Positions 46,830-49,283 of a stretch of DNA of 49,283 bases are shown here, piece by piece. The translations under genes and the position numbers were made by a program. Origin of the DNA: Piscirickettsiaceae bacterium (GTDB lineage: Bacteria; Pseudomonadota; Gammaproteobacteria; Nitrosococcales; Methylophagaceae); the NCBI GenBank assembly GCA_024685995.1, contig JAIBDY010000015.1, forward strand, positions 1 through 49,283. The letters run 5' to 3'. The notes under the pieces were generated by a model. That model made no database searches. It saw nothing but the letters and a program-made list of their open reading frames with translations, and was not told the DNA's origin. Within the stretch, counting starts at the first letter, position 1. Every line of letters starts with the position of its first letter.

Positions 46830-47966
46830 ATGTCTGTTATTCGCCAAATTATTCATGCTTATTTTTCAGTGATTGATCGCTATTTACTACGCGAGTTTGT
46901 ACTGAATGTGATGGCAGTAATAAGCGTATTATGGTTGATTTATGTAGCAACACGTTTTGCGCGTTATTTGGCGCAGGCTGCGGTGGGTAATTTACCGAGC
47001 GAGGTGATTTTCACCTTGCTGGGCTACAGCTCACTCGGGGCATTATCATTATTGTTACCCATCGGGGCATTTTTAGCCGTACTGCTAGCGTTGGGGCGGA
47101 TGAATTCTGATAATGAACTCACCGTGATAGCGGCTTGCGGTATTCCTGATCGTAGGGTGATGCGTAATGTGGCTATTTTTTCTATTTCAATCGCAGTGAT
47201 TGTGGCGCTGTTGTCATTACTCATAGTGCCTAATGTATTATCAGGGCGGTATGAACTTGAACAAAAAGCAAAAATGGCTGCGGATACCAGTGGCCTTGTC
47301 GCGGGTAGCTTTAAAGAGAGTCGAGATGGTAGTTGGACTTTTTATTCTGAAGGGTTAAGTCATGATCAACAGAAGATGGAGAGTGTCTTCATCGAAATTC
47401 ACCGTGGTGACAGACCTTTGATTTTTAGGGCAAAGCAAGGTCGGTTTGAGATCGATCAGCAAACGGGCAATAAATACCTCATCCTAGATGAAGGGTATCG
47501 CTATGAAGGTCGGGCGGGTGATAAAGACTTTGTCATCGCGGAATTTGAGACGCATAGCTTATTGGTTGAGAAGGGTGAACAGCAACAGGTGCGTGAACGC
47601 CATAAGTCCTTGCCTACTTCTGAATTGTGGACGCGAGGGAGTAATAAAGATTTAGCAGAAATACAATGGCGGGTATCGGCCGCCATTATGACAGTCGTGT
47701 TGTGCTTTTTTGCCATGCGTTTTGCCAATACTGGACCGAGGCAAGGTCGTTACGCAGGACTGTTTCCAGCAATCTTGCTTTATATCGTCTATAGCAACTT
47801 ATTGGGTGTAACACGGGCGTGGGTCGCGAAGGGAACATTATCACCTTGGTTAGGTGGCGTCTGGGTACATGTCTTGATGGTTGCGGTTTTAATCGCTTTA
47901 CTCAATCAGCAGAGACTGCGTCAGCGTTGGGTGCAATATCGGCAAAATAAAGGCTTGGTATCATGA
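46830..47966 (+). CDS. lptF: LPS export permease LptF
   Basis: LptF is one half of the LptBFG permease that extracts lipopolysaccharide from the inner membrane. The 378-residue protein has the family layout: three N-terminal helices (about 20-40, 65-90, 108-133), a periplasmic beta-jellyroll (about 140-265) and three C-terminal helices (about 285-365). The opening VIDRYLLREFVLNVMAV is typical. Its stop overlaps lptG (ATGA). Confidence 0.96.
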   Translation: MSVIRQIIHAYFSVIDRYLLREFVLNVMAVISVLWLIYVATRFARYLAQAAVGNLPSEVIFTLLGYSSLGALSLLLPIGAFLAVLLALGRMNSDNELTVIAACGIPDRRVMRNVAIFSISIAVIVALLSLLIVPNVLSGRYELEQKAKMAADTSGLVAGSFKESRDGSWTFYSEGLSHDQQKMESVFIEIHRGDRPLIFRAKQGRFEIDQQTGNKYLILDEGYRYEGRAGDKDFVIAEFETHSLLVEKGEQQQVRERHKSLPTSELWTRGSNKDLAEIQWRVSAAIMTVVLCFFAMRFANTGPRQGRYAGLFPAILLYIVYSNLLGVTRAWVAKGTLSPWLGGVWVHVLMVAVLIALLNQQRLRQRWVQYRQNKGLVS

Positions 47967-49027
47967 CAATTTTGCAACGCTATATTGCAAAGACAATTCT
48001 AACAAGTACGGGGTTGGTATTACTGGTCTTACTCGGTCTCTACACTTTTATGGATTTTATTGGTGAGCTAGAAGACGTGGGTAAAGGTCAATATCATTTG
48101 ACTGAGGTGCTTTCCTATTTGGCTTTGTCGATGCCAAAACGCTTTTATGAATTATTACCAGTGGCCGCGTTATTGGGCAGCGTCTTAGGCTTGGGCAGCC
48201 TAGCGAGTCAAAGTGAATTAGTCGTGATGCGGGCTGCAGGCATTTCTATCCAGAAAATCAATCAAGCCGTGATGATAGTGGCATTAGCATTGATGTTGAT
48301 CGCGTTGTTCGTTGGAGAGGTGATTCGGCCGCCGGCAGAGCAAAAAGCACGTGAAATGCAATCAATGGCACAGACTGGGACGGTGGGGTCGCGCTCAGAA
48401 AATGGTTTCTGGACGCGAGATGGTTATCATTTTAATCATATTCAACGGATTTTACCGGATGGCCGTTTTGCTGGGATTTCGATTTATGAATTCGATGAGA
48501 AAAACCGCTTACGTAATATTACCAAAGCGGAAGAAGCACGTTATGACGGGGAGAAGTGGACATTATCCGATGTCGTGCAAAGTACGATTGACAGCCGCGG
48601 CGTGGAAGTGCGAGCAATCGAATATGCTGAGTGGCAATCAACCTTAAACCCTGGGATGGTGAATATTGTTATTGTGCCACCAGAATTTTTACCAGTTTGG
48701 TCATTGATTGAATATATTGATTATTTACAGATGAACCGGCAATCAGTGGGGCAATATCAAATGGCTTTTTGGATGAAAGTCATGATGCCTTTAAGTTCAG
48801 CTGTGATGGTATTTTTGGCTGTGCCGTTTGTATTTGGCCCATTGCGGTCAGCACCGATTGGCGGCCGTATATTGGCAGGTGCTTTAGTCGGTATTGGCTT
48901 TTATTTATTTAACCAAAGCTTTCAACATATTGGCTTGGTGTTCGGCATTTTACCTTGGTTAACAGCGGCATTACCGACAGTGTTATTTGCTGGCTTTGGC
49001 TATTATGGGATGAAACGGATTAATTGA
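47963..49027 (+). CDS. lptG: LPS export permease LptG
   Basis: LptG is the second LptBFG permease subunit. The 354-residue protein opens LQRYIAKTILTSTGLVLLVLLGLYTFMDFIGEL (split) like other LptG proteins, with three N-terminal helices, a periplasmic domain (about 125-260) and three C-terminal helices (about 270-350). It ends 48 bp before a strong terminator. Confidence 0.96.
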   Translation: MTILQRYIAKTILTSTGLVLLVLLGLYTFMDFIGELEDVGKGQYHLTEVLSYLALSMPKRFYELLPVAALLGSVLGLGSLASQSELVVMRAAGISIQKINQAVMIVALALMLIALFVGEVIRPPAEQKAREMQSMAQTGTVGSRSENGFWTRDGYHFNHIQRILPDGRFAGISIYEFDEKNRLRNITKAEEARYDGEKWTLSDVVQSTIDSRGVEVRAIEYAEWQSTLNPGMVNIVIVPPEFLPVWSLIEYIDYLQMNRQSVGQYQMAFWMKVMMPLSSAVMVFLAVPFVFGPLRSAPIGGRILAGALVGIGFYLFNQSFQHIGLVFGILPWLTAALPTVLFAGFGYYGMKRIN

Positions 49028-49074
49028 TTATGGTGGTGGTAATAAACCAGACATGATGTGGAGAGTAGAAATAG

Positions 49075-49108
49075 AAAAGGGCTAGTGTATTAACACTAGC
49101 CCTTTTTT
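49075..49108 (+). terminator. Terminator of lptFG
   Basis: A perfect 13-bp stem AAAAGGGCTAGTG/CACTAGCCCTTTT with a 6-nt loop and six T (49103-49108). The A/T symmetry lets it also stop transcripts coming from the tRNA side. Confidence 0.95.
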
Positions 49109-49111
49109 ATA

Positions 49112-49187
49112 TGGCGTCCCCAGGGGGGTTCGAACCCCCGTTACCGCCGTGAAAGGGCGGTGTCCTAGGCCTCTAGACGATGGGGAC
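49112..49187 (-). tRNA. tRNA-Glu (anticodon UUC)
   Basis: The 76-nt minus-strand gene begins GTCCCC and ends GGGGACGCCA, so the acceptor stem pairs and CCA is encoded. The anticodon arm CCGCCCTTTCACGGCGG carries UUC, and the T-arm GGGGGTTCGAACCCCC is standard. Confidence 0.97.
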
Positions 49188-49207
49188 CTAAAACGGTACT
49201 TTGTTAC

Positions 49208-49283
<76 letters not shown>

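Noticed and set aside
41808-49108. Similar CACTAG-containing hairpins after valS and lptG as a repeat family
   Set aside because: The arms are arranged differently and only two copies were seen, so chance similarity is likely.

Overview
The window looks like a piece of a gammaproteobacterial chromosome with moderately AT-rich DNA, Shine-Dalgarno-led genes and tightly overlapping operons. The housekeeping genes (valS-holC-pepA facing lptFG, a SUF operon, maeA, mscK) fit an aquatic gammaproteobacterium. The GSH-dependent dichloromethane dehalogenase suggests a methylotroph, perhaps a Methylophaga-like lineage. That assignment is inference; no other methylotrophy gene is in view.

Positions 1-3350 are an accessory segment. 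A CmcJ/NvfI-type putative dioxygenase runs off the left edge on the minus strand. Upstream of it is a gene very close to dcmA, preceded by three palindromes in 120 bp. Then come a small NrtS-type nitrate transporter and an unassigned lipocalin-like protein.

Positions 3350-21900 are a complete nitrate assimilation region. A nirB-nirD-phzF-nasC-nasA operon is followed by an outer-membrane channel and the ANTAR antiterminator NasT, then nrtA-nrtB-nrtD, an EAL phosphodiesterase, a NarK-type transporter, and a fused PP2C phosphatase/Ser-Thr kinase with a membrane anchor. Four transcription units (nirB, channel, nrtA, narK) each carry a sigma-54 -24/-12 element with an NtrC-like site about 80-140 bp upstream of the predicted start. 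The channel and nrtA units also carry a leader terminator whose 5' arm overlaps an A-N-N-G hexaloop hairpin, as expected for ANTAR (NasT) antitermination. The design reads as nitrogen limitation (NtrC) AND nitrate/nitrite (NasT) for uptake, and NtrC alone for the reductases and NarK. No nasS partner is present in the window.

Positions 21900-28900 hold a convergent FKBP-type isomerase and a SUF operon (Rrf2 regulator, sufB, sufC, sufD, sufS, sufU, sufT) with a clear sigma-70 promoter. Positions 28900-34600 hold a DUF255 thioredoxin-fold protein, NAD-malic enzyme, two tandem rhodaneses and an AhpD-like protein. Positions 34700-37230 hold rimK, an M14/aspartoacylase-family hydrolase and a RimB-type protease. 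Positions 37236-41609 (minus) hold mscK and zntB. Positions 41894-46680 (minus) hold pepA, holC and valS. LptF and lptG follow on the plus strand, closed by a strong terminator, and tRNA-Glu(UUC) and tRNA-Ala(GGC) end the window on the minus strand.

All calls were made by reading the sequence and recalling family motifs; no alignment or database search was run.
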